Positions 1-7,364 of a DNA stretch of 22,304 bases are shown piece after piece. The stretch is taken from assembly GCA_900547815.1 (NCBI GenBank), contig URHY01000035.1, positions 1-22,304 of the forward strand, in the 5' to 3' direction. The translations under genes and the position numbers were made by a program. The notes beneath the pieces are model-generated. The model searched no databases and was not told where the DNA came from. It saw only the letters and a program-made list of their open reading frames with translations. The stretch comes from an uncultured Solobacterium sp. GTDB lineage: Bacteria > Bacillota_I > Bacilli_A > Erysipelotrichales > Erysipelotrichaceae. Numbering within the stretch: position 1 is the first letter of the stretch; each line of letters begins with the position of its first letter.

Positions 1-54
1 GACAACGACTGGTAAAATACCAATCTTTGAAATCTCTTCTAATACTTTATTCAT
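1..54 (-). CDS. eda: KDPG/KDG aldolase, N-terminal end only (partial)
   Basis: Only the first 18 codons lie in the window; the gene runs off the left edge. The peptide begins MNKVLEEISKIGILPVVV, which resembles the start of 2-keto-3-deoxy-6-phosphogluconate aldolases (a first helix, then the first beta strand IGILPVVV). Family enzymes are class I Schiff-base aldolases cleaving KDPG to pyruvate and glyceraldehyde 3-phosphate; the catalytic Lys is outside the window. A Shine-Dalgarno (AGGAAGG, minus strand) precedes the ATG. The gene starts 16 bp after the dehydratase stop, so the two are probably one operon, and the pairing is typical of Entner-Doudoroff-like sugar-acid breakdown. The call rests on a short stretch plus context. 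Confidence 0.72.
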   Translation of the reverse strand, partial: MNKVLEEISKIGILPVVV

Positions 55-70
55 TTCTGTTTCCTTCCTC

Positions 71-1819
71 TTACTTATATTCTAAGTAAGCACCCTTCAT
101 CGTACTTGCGGCATGTTCACTGAACAATCTTAATACGCCATTTTTATATTTTCTTTCTCTTGGTTTCCAGTTTTTACGTCTTTGGGCTAAAATCTCGTCA
201 ATTTCTTCCATGGATTTACGCTCCCCTTTAACACCAACAATATTTAATTTTCTTTCCATCACATCGATTTCAATTAAATCGCCCTCTTCAACTAAGGCAA
301 TAGGACCACCATCAACCGCTTCTGGACTACAATGACCAATAACTGGACCTGTACTTGCACCAGAGAAACGACCATCTGTAATTAGAGCGATACTCTTACC
401 TAATTCTTTATCACTACTGATTGCTTCTGATGTATAGAACATTTCTGGCATACCACTTCCCTTAGGGCCTTCATAACGAATGAATACGGCATCACCCTTT
501 TGAACTTTATGTTTTAATACAGCATCTAAACATTCTTCTTCACTATCAAATGGTCTAGCGCGAAGAATAGATTTAAACATTTCTTTTGGACAAGCTGTAT
601 GTTTGATAACAGCTCCTTCAGGTGCAAGATTTCCCTTTAATAAGGCAATACTTCCATCTGTACCAATCGCCTTGTCATAAGGACGGATGATATCTTCTTT
701 TGTCAAATTTACATTGTAACGTTTATTAAATTCTTGAAGCCATTTATTACATTTTTCATAGAAGCCATTGTGTTTCAACTCTTCTAGATTTTCACCCAAT
801 GTTTTACCAGTGACAGTCATAACATCTAAGTGCAAGTGTTCTTTAATTTCTTCCATAATCGCTGGAACACCACCTGCATAGTAGAAGCATTCAGCTGGCC
901 AACGTCCTGCTGGACGAACATCTAATAAATAATGAGCATTTCTATGTAAACGATCAAATGTTTCTCCTGTAATTTCAATACCAAATTCATGAGCAATGGC
1001 AGGAAGGTGCAACAAACAATTTGTACTTCCTGAAATAGCCGCATGTACTAGAATCGCATTTTCAAAGCTATCCATAGTTACAATGTCGGATGGTTTCATA
1101 TTCTCCATTTGAGCAATTCGTACGGATTGTCTTCCTGCTTTTCTTGCGAAAGCTAATAAATCTGGACTAGTTGAAGGCATAAGAGCAGTACCTGGAAGGG
1201 CAAGGCCTAATGCTTCTGCCATAATTTGCATAGTAGAAGCTGTACCAATAAATGAACAAGCTCCACAACTTGGACAAGCATTGCATTTTGCCCAATCCAA
1301 TTTAGCTTCATCAATTTCACCACGCTCAAATTTAGCACTGTACATACCCAATTGTTCCAAAGTCAACATTTCTGGTCCAGCATTCATAGTTCCGCCAGGT
1401 ACAAAGATTGAAGGAATATTGACTCTGGCAAGACCCATTAAGTTTCCTGGAACTCCTTTATCACAGCTTGAAAGATATACACCAGCATCAAATGGTGTAG
1501 CATTCGCATGAATTTCAATCATATTCGCAATCATTTCACGGCTAGCAAGACTATAGTTGATTCCATCCGTTCCTTGGCTTTCTCCATCGCAAATATCTGT
1601 ACAATAATAACGTGCACCAAATCCATTTTCTTCGGCAATCCCCTTACGAACTTCATCAACAAGTACATTTAAATGACCACTACCTGGGTGACTATCACCA
1701 TATGTACTTTCAATCATGACTTGAACTTTTCCCAAATCTTCTTTCTTCCAACCTGTTCCAATACGTAATGGATCAAGTTCAGGTGCTAATTTTCGCATTT
1801 CTTGACTAATTAACTTCAT
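71..1819 (-). CDS. IlvD/Edd-family dehydratase, probably sugar-acid (aldonate) dehydratase
   Basis: This is a complete 582-aa protein of the IlvD/Edd family, Fe-S and Mg enzymes that dehydrate 2,3-dihydroxy acids. Visible landmarks are CDGESQGTDG (C77), SSCDKG (C119 and K121), CPSCGACSFIGTAST (C185/C188) and the C-terminal GRFSGAS loop. C77, C119 and C188 sit where the [2Fe-2S] ligands of the family fall. Length is close to sugar-acid dehydratases such as L-arabinonate dehydratase. The neighbours (KDPG aldolase 16 bp downstream, GntP permease remnant upstream, divergent FCD-type GntR regulator) favour an aldonate substrate over branched-chain amino acid synthesis, and no ilv genes are near. 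Product would be a 2-keto-3-deoxy acid feeding the aldolase after phosphorylation. The exact substrate cannot be read from sequence. Confidence 0.85.
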   Translation of the reverse strand: MKLISQEMRKLAPELDPLRIGTGWKKEDLGKVQVMIESTYGDSHPGSGHLNVLVDEVRKGIAEENGFGARYYCTDICDGESQGTDGINYSLASREMIANMIEIHANATPFDAGVYLSSCDKGVPGNLMGLARVNIPSIFVPGGTMNAGPEMLTLEQLGMYSAKFERGEIDEAKLDWAKCNACPSCGACSFIGTASTMQIMAEALGLALPGTALMPSTSPDLLAFARKAGRQSVRIAQMENMKPSDIVTMDSFENAILVHAAISGSTNCLLHLPAIAHEFGIEITGETFDRLHRNAHYLLDVRPAGRWPAECFYYAGGVPAIMEEIKEHLHLDVMTVTGKTLGENLEELKHNGFYEKCNKWLQEFNKRYNVNLTKEDIIRPYDKAIGTDGSIALLKGNLAPEGAVIKHTACPKEMFKSILRARPFDSEEECLDAVLKHKVQKGDAVFIRYEGPKGSGMPEMFYTSEAISSDKELGKSIALITDGRFSGASTGPVIGHCSPEAVDGGPIALVEEGDLIEIDVMERKLNIVGVKGERKSMEEIDEILAQRRKNWKPRERKYKNGVLRLFSEHAASTMKGAYLEYK

Positions 1820-1830
1820 ATTTTTTCCTC

Positions 1831-2250
1831 CTACGCAAATAGCGAAATAATTAAACTAACTATCAGTGCTGTTACACCAATAAGTGTTTCCATAATCGTC
1901 CATGATTTCAGTGTTGTTCTCTCATTAATTTCTAAAAATGAACCAACTAACCAAAAGCCTGCATCATTGACATCACTCAAGGCTGTAGCCCCTCCACAAA
2001 TTGCCAAACACATGGCCGCTCTATTAAGCATACTTGTTGCCATGATACCAGATAATCCTATCAAACATGGATCCAATTAGTAATACAATGTCTTGACACG
2101 TTTAACCCACTTTGACTCCAATAATAAAAGGCGAAAGCATCATGAAAAGAACCAAATGAGGTTTGAATTCAATAATCAATTCAAGTAAAAAAATAATTTC
2201 CACTACAGCTACCGTTGGATCTGCAAAAAAAGCTATATCTTCTATCAATT
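1831..2250 (-). pseudogene. GntP-family gluconate permease, degraded C-terminal remnant
   Basis: The frame 1831-2076 encodes 81 aa ending in the signature of the last part of GntP permeases: ICGGATALSDVNDAGFWLV, then a soluble segment with TLKSWTIMETLIGV, then a final membrane helix. A full GntP is about 420-450 aa, and an in-frame stop lies just upstream at 2077-2079. Further upstream (to about 2250) another minus frame reads hydrophobic segments including FFADPTVAVV, which could be a rearranged piece of the same gene; that extension is tentative. No start codon with a ribosome site is seen. It lies 11 bp before the dehydratase and would originally have supplied its substrate. I read it as a decayed transporter gene rather than a working small protein. 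Confidence 0.75.
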
Positions 2251-2254
2251 ATCT

Positions 2255-2368
2255 CTTCATTCATCTGATGTTTATATAAATTCCATTAATTCATCTGACC
2301 TTTTTGATTGTTAAGCATATCAAATAGCGTTATAATTTTCTAATTTCTATTAATTCATCTGACGTTTA
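2255..2368. promoter_or_regulatory. Three copies of an operator-like motif upstream of the gntR gene
   Basis: The motif ATTCATCTGAYSTTT occurs at 2259-2273, 2289-2303 and 2353-2367. Copies two and three share a 15-bp identical core, ATTAATTCATCTGAC, exactly 64 bp apart; copies one and two are 30 bp apart. Both spacings are near whole numbers of helical turns. The core CATCnGATG (perfect in copy one) is a small inverted repeat, as expected for a dimeric winged-helix repressor. The block sits between the divergent GntR gene and the permease/dehydratase genes, where an autoregulated sugar-acid repressor would bind. The repeats are seen directly; binding by the GntR protein is inferred. The rest of 2251-2480 is AT-rich with no gene. 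Confidence 0.55.
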
Positions 2369-2486
2369 CAATAATATATTGTTTTATTTTAAAATGCAAT
2401 ACTATTATTAAATTAATTTGTTTCATCATTTACATCATTTCAACAATCCCTTATTATAAATATAGATTAGAAACGGAGTAAATCAT

Positions 2487-3170
2487 ATGATGAATTCACC
2501 AGATGAAAGAAGTCTTCCACAAAAAATATCCGAAGACATCATCTCACTTATATTAGAAGAAAACCTACAGCCTGGAGATAAGCTTCCTAACGAAACTGTT
2601 TTATGTGAAAAATTGAATGCAGGAAGGAGTTCAGTTCGTGAAGCCATGAAATTACTTGCATCTCGCAATATCGTAACTATTCGCCAAGGTTCAGGAACTT
2701 ATATTGCCAAAACGCCTGGAATGGTTGAAGATCCTTTAGGATTCACTTTTATCTCAAATAAAAAGAAATTGGTTCACGACTTATTAGAAGTACGCTTTTT
2801 ATTAGAGCCATCCATTGCTTCTATGGCTGCCGCCAATGCAGATGAAGAAGACATAAAAAAAATCATAAAACTTTGTGATGAAATTGAAGATTTATTAAAA
2901 AACAATGAAGATCATATTCAAAAAGATATTGAATTCCATACCGCTATCGCATTAAGCAGCAAAAACGTGGTTGTACCTCGTTTAGTGCCAGTGATCAATA
3001 GTTCCATTCCATTATTTGTAGAAATGACTCGAAACGCATTACACAAAGAGACAATCGAATCGCACCGTGAAATTGCCGAAGCTATTGCCGCACACGACAC
3101 TTTACGTGCACAAGATGCGATGTATCTTCACTTGGTTTACAACAGAAAAACAATCCAGACAAGTATTTGA
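2487..3170 (+). CDS. GntR-family transcriptional regulator, FadR/FCD subfamily
   Basis: A 227-aa regulator. Residues about 8-75 form the GntR winged helix (ISEDIISLILEENLQPGDKLPNE, then LNAGRSSVREAMKLLASRNIV and the wing RQGSGTYIA). Residues about 95-215 form an all-helical FCD effector domain with the usual metal/ligand histidines in IEFHTAIA, ESHREIAEA and MYLHLV. FCD regulators commonly sense sugar acids, lactate or other carboxylates. The gene is divergent from the dehydratase/aldolase cluster, so it is probably its local repressor. The start at 2487 follows CGGAG at 2474-2478 with 8-nt spacing; a second ATG follows immediately. A terminator overlaps the stop codon. The inducer cannot be told from sequence; a 2-keto-3-deoxy acid or the aldonate would be typical. 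Confidence 0.9.
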   Translation: MMNSPDERSLPQKISEDIISLILEENLQPGDKLPNETVLCEKLNAGRSSVREAMKLLASRNIVTIRQGSGTYIAKTPGMVEDPLGFTFISNKKKLVHDLLEVRFLLEPSIASMAAANADEEDIKKIIKLCDEIEDLLKNNEDHIQKDIEFHTAIALSSKNVVVPRLVPVINSSIPLFVEMTRNALHKETIESHREIAEAIAAHDTLRAQDAMYLHLVYNRKTIQTSI

Positions 3171-3195
3171 CCATATGTATGTATGGTCTTTTTTT
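3169..3195 (+). terminator. Intrinsic terminator after gntR
   Basis: Perfect 7-bp stem GACCATA/TATGGTC with a 6-nt loop, followed directly by seven T. The 5' arm begins inside the gntR stop codon, so this is a compact end to a single-gene transcript. Confidence 0.85.
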
Positions 3196-3265
3196 GAAAC
3201 AGCTTTCTGATTTTTACATTTATTTTCATTTTAAGGTTGCCAGTTTCAACGAAATGGTGTATCCT

Positions 3266-3310
3266 ATGCGTATGAACACTTCAAGACATTATTACTTTTA
3301 CTTTAAATAG
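3266..3310 (+). CDS. Putative aromatic-amino-acid leader peptide
   Basis: A 14-codon ORF reads M-R-M-N-T-S-R-H-Y-Y-F-Y-F-K-stop. Five consecutive Tyr/Phe codons (3290-3304) lie just before the stop, the design of attenuator leader peptides such as PheL and the pheST leader of enterobacteria. In-frame ATGs at 3254 and 3272 allow 18- or 12-residue versions; none has a strong Shine-Dalgarno, and the nearest purine stretch (AAGG, 3233-3236) is far upstream. The stop codon abuts a large hairpin (3310-3358) and then an intrinsic terminator, both before the fused shikimate-pathway gene. Phe and Tyr are end products of that pathway. Expression and regulatory function are inferred from codon content and position. 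Confidence 0.7.
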   Translation: MRMNTSRHYYFYFK

Positions 3311-3358
3311 CCCTGAAAAAGCCATATGTATACGATGGTTATTTTTAAGCTTCAGGGC
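3310..3358 (+). promoter_or_regulatory. Leader-RNA hairpin of a putative aro attenuator
   Basis: The arms GCCCTGAA (3310-3317) and TTCAGGGC (3351-3358) pair perfectly, with an inner stem AGCCAT/ATGGTT (one G-U) extending it. The 5' arm starts at the last base of the leader-peptide stop codon, so a ribosome stalled on the final Tyr/Phe codons would cover it. The liberated 3' region could then compete with the terminator: ATGGTTATTTTT at 3335-3346 can pair imperfectly with AAAAGCAT at 3366-3373. That alternative fold is my inference and not a clear structure. There is no T-box signature sequence in this leader. Confidence 0.55.
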
Positions 3359-3365
3359 GTTACAC

Positions 3366-3396
3366 AAAAGCATTTCTACTTCGAAATGCTTTTTTT
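3366..3396 (+). terminator. Attenuator-type terminator before aroE-aroK
   Basis: An 11-bp perfect stem AAAAGCATTTC/GAAATGCTTTT with a 6-nt loop and a T-run reaching 3396. It lies between the aromatic leader peptide and the aroE-aroK start, 38 bp before that ATG, so transcription of the enzyme gene must read through it. The heptamer CGAAATG in its 3' arm also occurs at 3250-3256 upstream of the leader ORF, which offers a second possible competitor pairing. Confidence 0.85.
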
Positions 3397-3433
3397 AACA
3401 TTTAAAGAGATGTTCTAGGAAAGAGGAAATGAT

Positions 3434-4717
3434 ATGAAATACGGATTGATAGGTGAACATTTAGGGCATAGTTTCTCCAAACAAATTCAGACAAGAATTG
3501 CAGAGATTGAGAATGTAAAAGAGTATGACTATCAATTAGTCGAATTAAATAAAGAAGAATTCAAAGAATTTATGGAAAAGAAAGATTTTAAAGGAATCAA
3601 CGTAACTATTCCATATAAAAAGGATGTCATTCCTTACTTAGATGAAATGGATGAAAGTGCTAAAGCCATTGGTGCTGTCAATACAATCATCAATGTAGAT
3701 GGCAAATTAAAAGGATTCAATACAGATTTTGGTGGATTCTTATATATGGTTAAAGCACACAACGTACATATGGAAGGCAAGAAAGTATTGATTATAGGCA
3801 ATGGTGGTGCTTGTGCAGCTGTTAAAGCCGTTTGTGAACACGAAAACGCAAAAGACATTGTGATTGTTTCAAGAAGTGCAAATCGTGGTGCCATTAGCTA
3901 TGATGAAATGTATACATCTCACTTAGATGCAGATATTATCGTCAATACAAGTCCAGTAGGCATGTATCCAAATATTATGAATGCACCCGTTGATGTAAGT
4001 TGGTTCCACAAATTAGAATGTGTATTGGATGTTGTATACAATCCAATTCTTACACGTTTATGTTTTGAAGCTCAGGAATCAAATATCAAGCGTGTGATTG
4101 GTTTGGAAATGTTGATTGCACAAGCTAAATATACATTTGAAATTTTCGAGGACATGTCTTTTGATGATTCAATCATTGATGAAATCAAAAAAGAAATGTT
4201 GAAAGATCGTTGTAACATCGTATTGATTGGTATGCCTAGTGCTGGAAAAACTACAATTGGTAAAATGCTTGAAGAAAAGCTTGGAAAAGAATTCTTCGAC
4301 TTAGATGACATGATTATTGCCAAAGCCGGCAAAAGTATTCCAGAAATTTTCCAAGAATCTGGAGAAGCTGGATTTAGAGCCATTGAAACAGAGGTTGCGA
4401 TTGAAGCTAGTAAAATGAACAATAAAATCATCGCAACAGGTGGTGGTGTCGTTAAGCATAAAGTCAATATGGACTTCTTGCGTTTAAATGGAATCACGAT
4501 TTTCATTGATCGCGATATCGATAAATTAATCAATTCCGATCCAAATAGACCTTTATCAAGTTCTAAACAAGCCCTTCAACAAATGCATAAAGAAAGATAC
4601 CCATTGTACCAAAAATACGCAGCTTATGTAGCTGTCAACAATGCGAATGTTGAAGAAACGGTTGATAATATTGTGAATGCCTATCACAGCATTTTAATTG
4701 ATACCGTTGCGGAGTAG
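3434..4717 (+). CDS. aroE-aroK: Fused shikimate dehydrogenase - shikimate kinase (AroE-AroK)
   Basis: One 427-aa ORF carries two consecutive enzymes of chorismate synthesis. Residues 1-250 are AroE, reducing 3-dehydroshikimate with NADPH: GHSFSK substrate loop, NVTIPYK with catalytic Lys62, GFNTDF with catalytic Asp98, nucleotide loop GNGGACAA at 122-129, NTSPVGMYP, and GLEMLIAQA. Residues 258-420 are AroK, phosphorylating shikimate: Walker A GMPSAGKT (266-273), DLDD (289-292), SGEAGFRAIE and GGG at 336-338, NRPL at 371-374. All expected catalytic residues are present, so both halves look active. The two are usually separate genes; fusion would couple flux through shikimate. A Shine-Dalgarno (AGGAAAGAGG) precedes the ATG. 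The leader at 3266-3396 suggests control by Phe/Tyr supply. Confidence 0.95.
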   Translation: MKYGLIGEHLGHSFSKQIQTRIAEIENVKEYDYQLVELNKEEFKEFMEKKDFKGINVTIPYKKDVIPYLDEMDESAKAIGAVNTIINVDGKLKGFNTDFGGFLYMVKAHNVHMEGKKVLIIGNGGACAAVKAVCEHENAKDIVIVSRSANRGAISYDEMYTSHLDADIIVNTSPVGMYPNIMNAPVDVSWFHKLECVLDVVYNPILTRLCFEAQESNIKRVIGLEMLIAQAKYTFEIFEDMSFDDSIIDEIKKEMLKDRCNIVLIGMPSAGKTTIGKMLEEKLGKEFFDLDDMIIAKAGKSIPEIFQESGEAGFRAIETEVAIEASKMNNKIIATGGGVVKHKVNMDFLRLNGITIFIDRDIDKLINSDPNRPLSSSKQALQQMHKERYPLYQKYAAYVAVNNANVEETVDNIVNAYHSILIDTVAE

Positions 4718-4749
4718 CGAGAAGGTTTATTATCTTCTCGTTTTCTTTT
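4718..4749 (+). terminator. Intrinsic terminator after aroE-aroK
   Basis: The stem CGAGAAG/CTTCTCG (7 bp, 9-nt loop) begins one base after the aroE-aroK stop and is followed by TTTTCTTTT. It separates this gene from the serine hydrolase, whose ribosome site starts only a few bases later. Confidence 0.85.
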
Positions 4750-4765
4750 AAAAAGGAGAAATCAT

Positions 4766-6529
4766 ATGGAAAATCAAGTTACTCAATTATTAAAAGTTAT
4801 GGTAAAGCCAGACTATACAGCTTGTAGCTATGCCTTCATGCAAAATGGAAAAATTGTATGTGCCGATGCGATTGGTGTCATAGACAAAATCAACAATCAA
4901 CCCATCACAACAGATTGCACATTTAATGTATGTTCGATATCTAAAATTTACTGCACTGTATGCATCTTGCAGTTAGTGGATGAAGGATTAATTCAACTCG
5001 AAGATAAAGTTGCAGATATTCTTCCTGAATTTACAATGAAAGATAAGAGATATAAAGATATTACAGTACGTATGTGCTTAGATCATTCAAGTGGACTTCC
5101 TGGAACACAATGGAAACATTTTAGTGTGAGTACAACATCTAAGTTTGACTATTATAGCGAAGTATTAAACTATTTATCAAATAGCACTCTAAAGGCAGAT
5201 CCAGGAACTTACAGTACATATTGTAATGATGGTTTTACACTCGCTGAAATGATTGTTTCGAAAGTTCGTAATATGAATTATGAAGATGTCTTAAAGAAAT
5301 ATATCACAGAAAAGATTGGCGCAAAAAGCACTAACACAAGCTATACAATCAATTCCAATTATCCTTTAGTTTCTGAATGTAAGAAACCAAAAGAATACTT
5401 CCCAATTCAAGGAGCTGGTGGCATCACTACTTCTATGATCGATCTATGTAAGTTTGGACAATTATTTCTAGAACCTAATTCTATTATTAGTGAAAAATCT
5501 AAAGCTTTAATGGCTAAATCCTGGGGCACTACATTTCTAGAATCGGATCTTGGCGCCATTGATTTTGGCTTAGGCTGGGATCTAGTCAGACACCATGATC
5601 CAGACTATGATTTTGGTGATGGAGTTTTGGCAAAAGGTGGAAACAGTATGTTCTTTAGTTCAAGACTGATCATTGTTCCTAAATACAATTCCGTACTAAC
5701 ATTAAGCGAAACACATGATTGTGGATTAGAAGTTCCGACAACTTTAATGCGCCTATTCAATACGTATTTAGAACCAAATACATATCCAGATTATTCGGGT
5801 ATGTATGCCCATGCCTTTGGCTTACAAAAAATCACAACCATCAAATCAAGTATGGTTGTGCAAGACAAAACAGAAAAAGGCTGGCTCATGAGTGATTTAT
5901 TAAATTATTCCAATGGCAAATGGACCAATGAAAAAGGAAATCAAATCTTCTTTGAAGGGGATTATCTTTTAAAGACAATTCGAAATCGTACGGTTGCGTT
6001 TGCACAAAAAGCAAAAAAACAAGAGCTAAACTCAGTCTGGAAATCCAGATTAAACAAGAAATATATTGTGTGTGATACAACTTATTATGATATTGTCACA
6101 AACCAAATGTTGTGCAGTGTAGAATTCAATATGACTGAGGATACAATGTCATTGATTGTACATGGCAATAAATCTGAACCAGTCGTATCTGAATTTCCAA
6201 TTGAAGCAATCGATGATACACATGCCCAAAGCTATTTAAATACGCCTTGTAACGGTTCTAGAGATCGTATTGAGCCTTACTTTGAAGATGGTAAATTATA
6301 TTGTGCTAGCTACACCTATATTTGTGAAGATGATATAGAACCATATAATTCTCAATTGTTTGAAAAAGAAAATAAAGTTTATAAAATCAACAACACTTTA
6401 GAAGTCTTACCAACGATTTGTGAGAATCATCGAATTCTAGTATTGGATTCAAATGGAGATTTATACTATGATTCAATGGATGTTGAAGAATATAAGCCTA
6501 TTGAATCTGGATTTATCATCTTGGTTTAA
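4766..6529 (+). CDS. Serine hydrolase of the beta-lactamase class C/penicillin-binding fold
   Basis: A 587-aa protein. Residues about 10-335 match the class C beta-lactamase-like family: catalytic SISK at 57-60 (SxxK), YCN at 152-154 (YxN), and KGG at 290-292 in the place of the third motif (KTG/HxG). Other family landmarks are LQLVDEGLIQLEDKV and LDHSSGLPG. There is no signal peptide or membrane helix, so it is probably cytosolic, unlike true beta-lactamases; it more likely acts as an esterase or peptidase. Residues about 340-587 form a second domain that I do not recognise, rich in Tyr and acidic residues. The start follows AAAAGGAGA with good spacing. The 3' end overlaps the convergent MerR gene by 14 bp and no terminator separates them. 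Substrate unknown. Confidence 0.85.
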   Translation: MENQVTQLLKVMVKPDYTACSYAFMQNGKIVCADAIGVIDKINNQPITTDCTFNVCSISKIYCTVCILQLVDEGLIQLEDKVADILPEFTMKDKRYKDITVRMCLDHSSGLPGTQWKHFSVSTTSKFDYYSEVLNYLSNSTLKADPGTYSTYCNDGFTLAEMIVSKVRNMNYEDVLKKYITEKIGAKSTNTSYTINSNYPLVSECKKPKEYFPIQGAGGITTSMIDLCKFGQLFLEPNSIISEKSKALMAKSWGTTFLESDLGAIDFGLGWDLVRHHDPDYDFGDGVLAKGGNSMFFSSRLIIVPKYNSVLTLSETHDCGLEVPTTLMRLFNTYLEPNTYPDYSGMYAHAFGLQKITTIKSSMVVQDKTEKGWLMSDLLNYSNGKWTNEKGNQIFFEGDYLLKTIRNRTVAFAQKAKKQELNSVWKSRLNKKYIVCDTTYYDIVTNQMLCSVEFNMTEDTMSLIVHGNKSEPVVSEFPIEAIDDTHAQSYLNTPCNGSRDRIEPYFEDGKLYCASYTYICEDDIEPYNSQLFEKENKVYKINNTLEVLPTICENHRILVLDSNGDLYYDSMDVEEYKPIESGFIILV

Positions 6530-7307
6530 CCTTAACGTGGATGGAAGTAATATACTCCTCCACTTTTTTTGTTTCATGAATATCAATCAATAAAAATTCT
6601 AAGAATGGTCCTTCAATTTTATAATTGTGTTCTTGAATCCAATCTTTCATTTTATAAAAGAGCTGGTTTGTACGATCATACTGGCCTGAGTACGTATATG
6701 TACAATATAAGCCTTCATCTAGAATGAAATCGTGTTTATCTTCTTGAGTTAAAATAAATACACTTGTATACACGTACTCATTATTTTTATATTCTACAAC
6801 ACTGCCTGAATCCATATTTCCTAATACAGAAATATCTTCTTCCATCGATTCACTCAGTTTCGTTAATAAAAAGTCAATCTTTTCATCTTGATCAATTTTT
6901 TCTTTTAAGTACCGACAATATCTTTTGGGATATACTTCAATCTTACATGTACCAAATTCCATATACTGCGTACGATCTAAATCTTCAATTCGTGTTTGAA
7001 TGGAAAACAAAGTGGATTGTAATTCTTGAATCTGCCTTTGAATCAACTTCTCTTCTTCTTTTAAAAACACAATCGTATTATTTACGCTTCGGTTGTCTAA
7101 ATATTCCTTGATTTGTGATGTATCATATCCAAGTTTTAAACAGTCACGAATAATATTTAAAATATAAATATCATTCAGTGTATATAAACGATAATTTGAT
7201 TTTGAACGCATAGGACAAATTAATCCTACTTCTTCATAATAACGTAAAGAATCCGATTTAATATTGTATAATTTTGCGATTTCATTGATTTTATAATACT
7301 TTTTCAT
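6516..7307 (-). CDS. MerR-family regulator with effector-binding domain
   Basis: A 263-aa regulator taken from the ATG at 7307 (MKKYYKINEIAKLYNIKSDS), which has AAGGGTGG just upstream; a frame extension to 7376 would run through the divergent promoter and is unlikely. Residues 1-70 are the MerR winged helix (INEIAKLYNIKSDSLRYYEEVGLI, then SNYRLYTLNDI). A coiled coil at about 80-115 is followed by a BmrR/GyrI-like ligand-binding domain (about 120-263) containing CRYLKEKI, GLYCTYTYSGQYD and a C-terminal EEYITSIHVKVKP strand. Such proteins bind hydrophobic drugs and activate efflux genes. It is divergent to a MATE exporter with a MerR-type promoter between, so it probably activates that gene and autoregulates. 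Its 3' end overlaps the serine hydrolase stop. Confidence 0.88.
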   Translation of the reverse strand: MKKYYKINEIAKLYNIKSDSLRYYEEVGLICPMRSKSNYRLYTLNDIYILNIIRDCLKLGYDTSQIKEYLDNRSVNNTIVFLKEEEKLIQRQIQELQSTLFSIQTRIEDLDRTQYMEFGTCKIEVYPKRYCRYLKEKIDQDEKIDFLLTKLSESMEEDISVLGNMDSGSVVEYKNNEYVYTSVFILTQEDKHDFILDEGLYCTYTYSGQYDRTNQLFYKMKDWIQEHNYKIEGPFLEFLLIDIHETKKVEEYITSIHVKVKPR

Positions 7308-7317
7308 ATTGCCACCC

Positions 7318-7348
7318 TTGACCTTAGTATTATACCAAGGTTTACACT
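7318..7348 (+). promoter_or_regulatory. MerR-type promoter with operator dyad for the MATE gene
   Basis: On the plus strand, a -35 TTGACC (7318-7323) and a -10 TACACT (7343-7348) are separated by 19 bp, the long spacer typical of MerR-activated promoters. A 21-bp dyad at 7321-7341 (ACCTT...AAGGT, ten-base arms with one mismatch about a central base) fills that spacer. On the minus strand the same dyad contains TATAAT (7329-7334), which would be the -10 of the MerR gene, so bound regulator could repress itself while activating the exporter. Elements are seen directly; the mechanism follows from BmrR/MerR precedent. Confidence 0.75.
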
Positions 7349-7364
7349 GTAATTGGTGATTTTT

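Noticed and set aside
1831..2076. Functional 81-aa membrane protein
   Set aside because: Sequence is the tail of GntP permeases, starts only at TTG without a ribosome site, and a stop lies just upstream.
2255..2368. CRISPR array
   Set aside because: Repeats are only about 15 bp, spacings differ (30 and 64 bp) and there are three copies with no cas genes.
3197..3433. T-box riboswitch before aroE-aroK
   Set aside because: No AGGGTGGNACCGCG-type T-box sequence or specifier stem; the short aromatic ORF and simple terminator explain the leader better.
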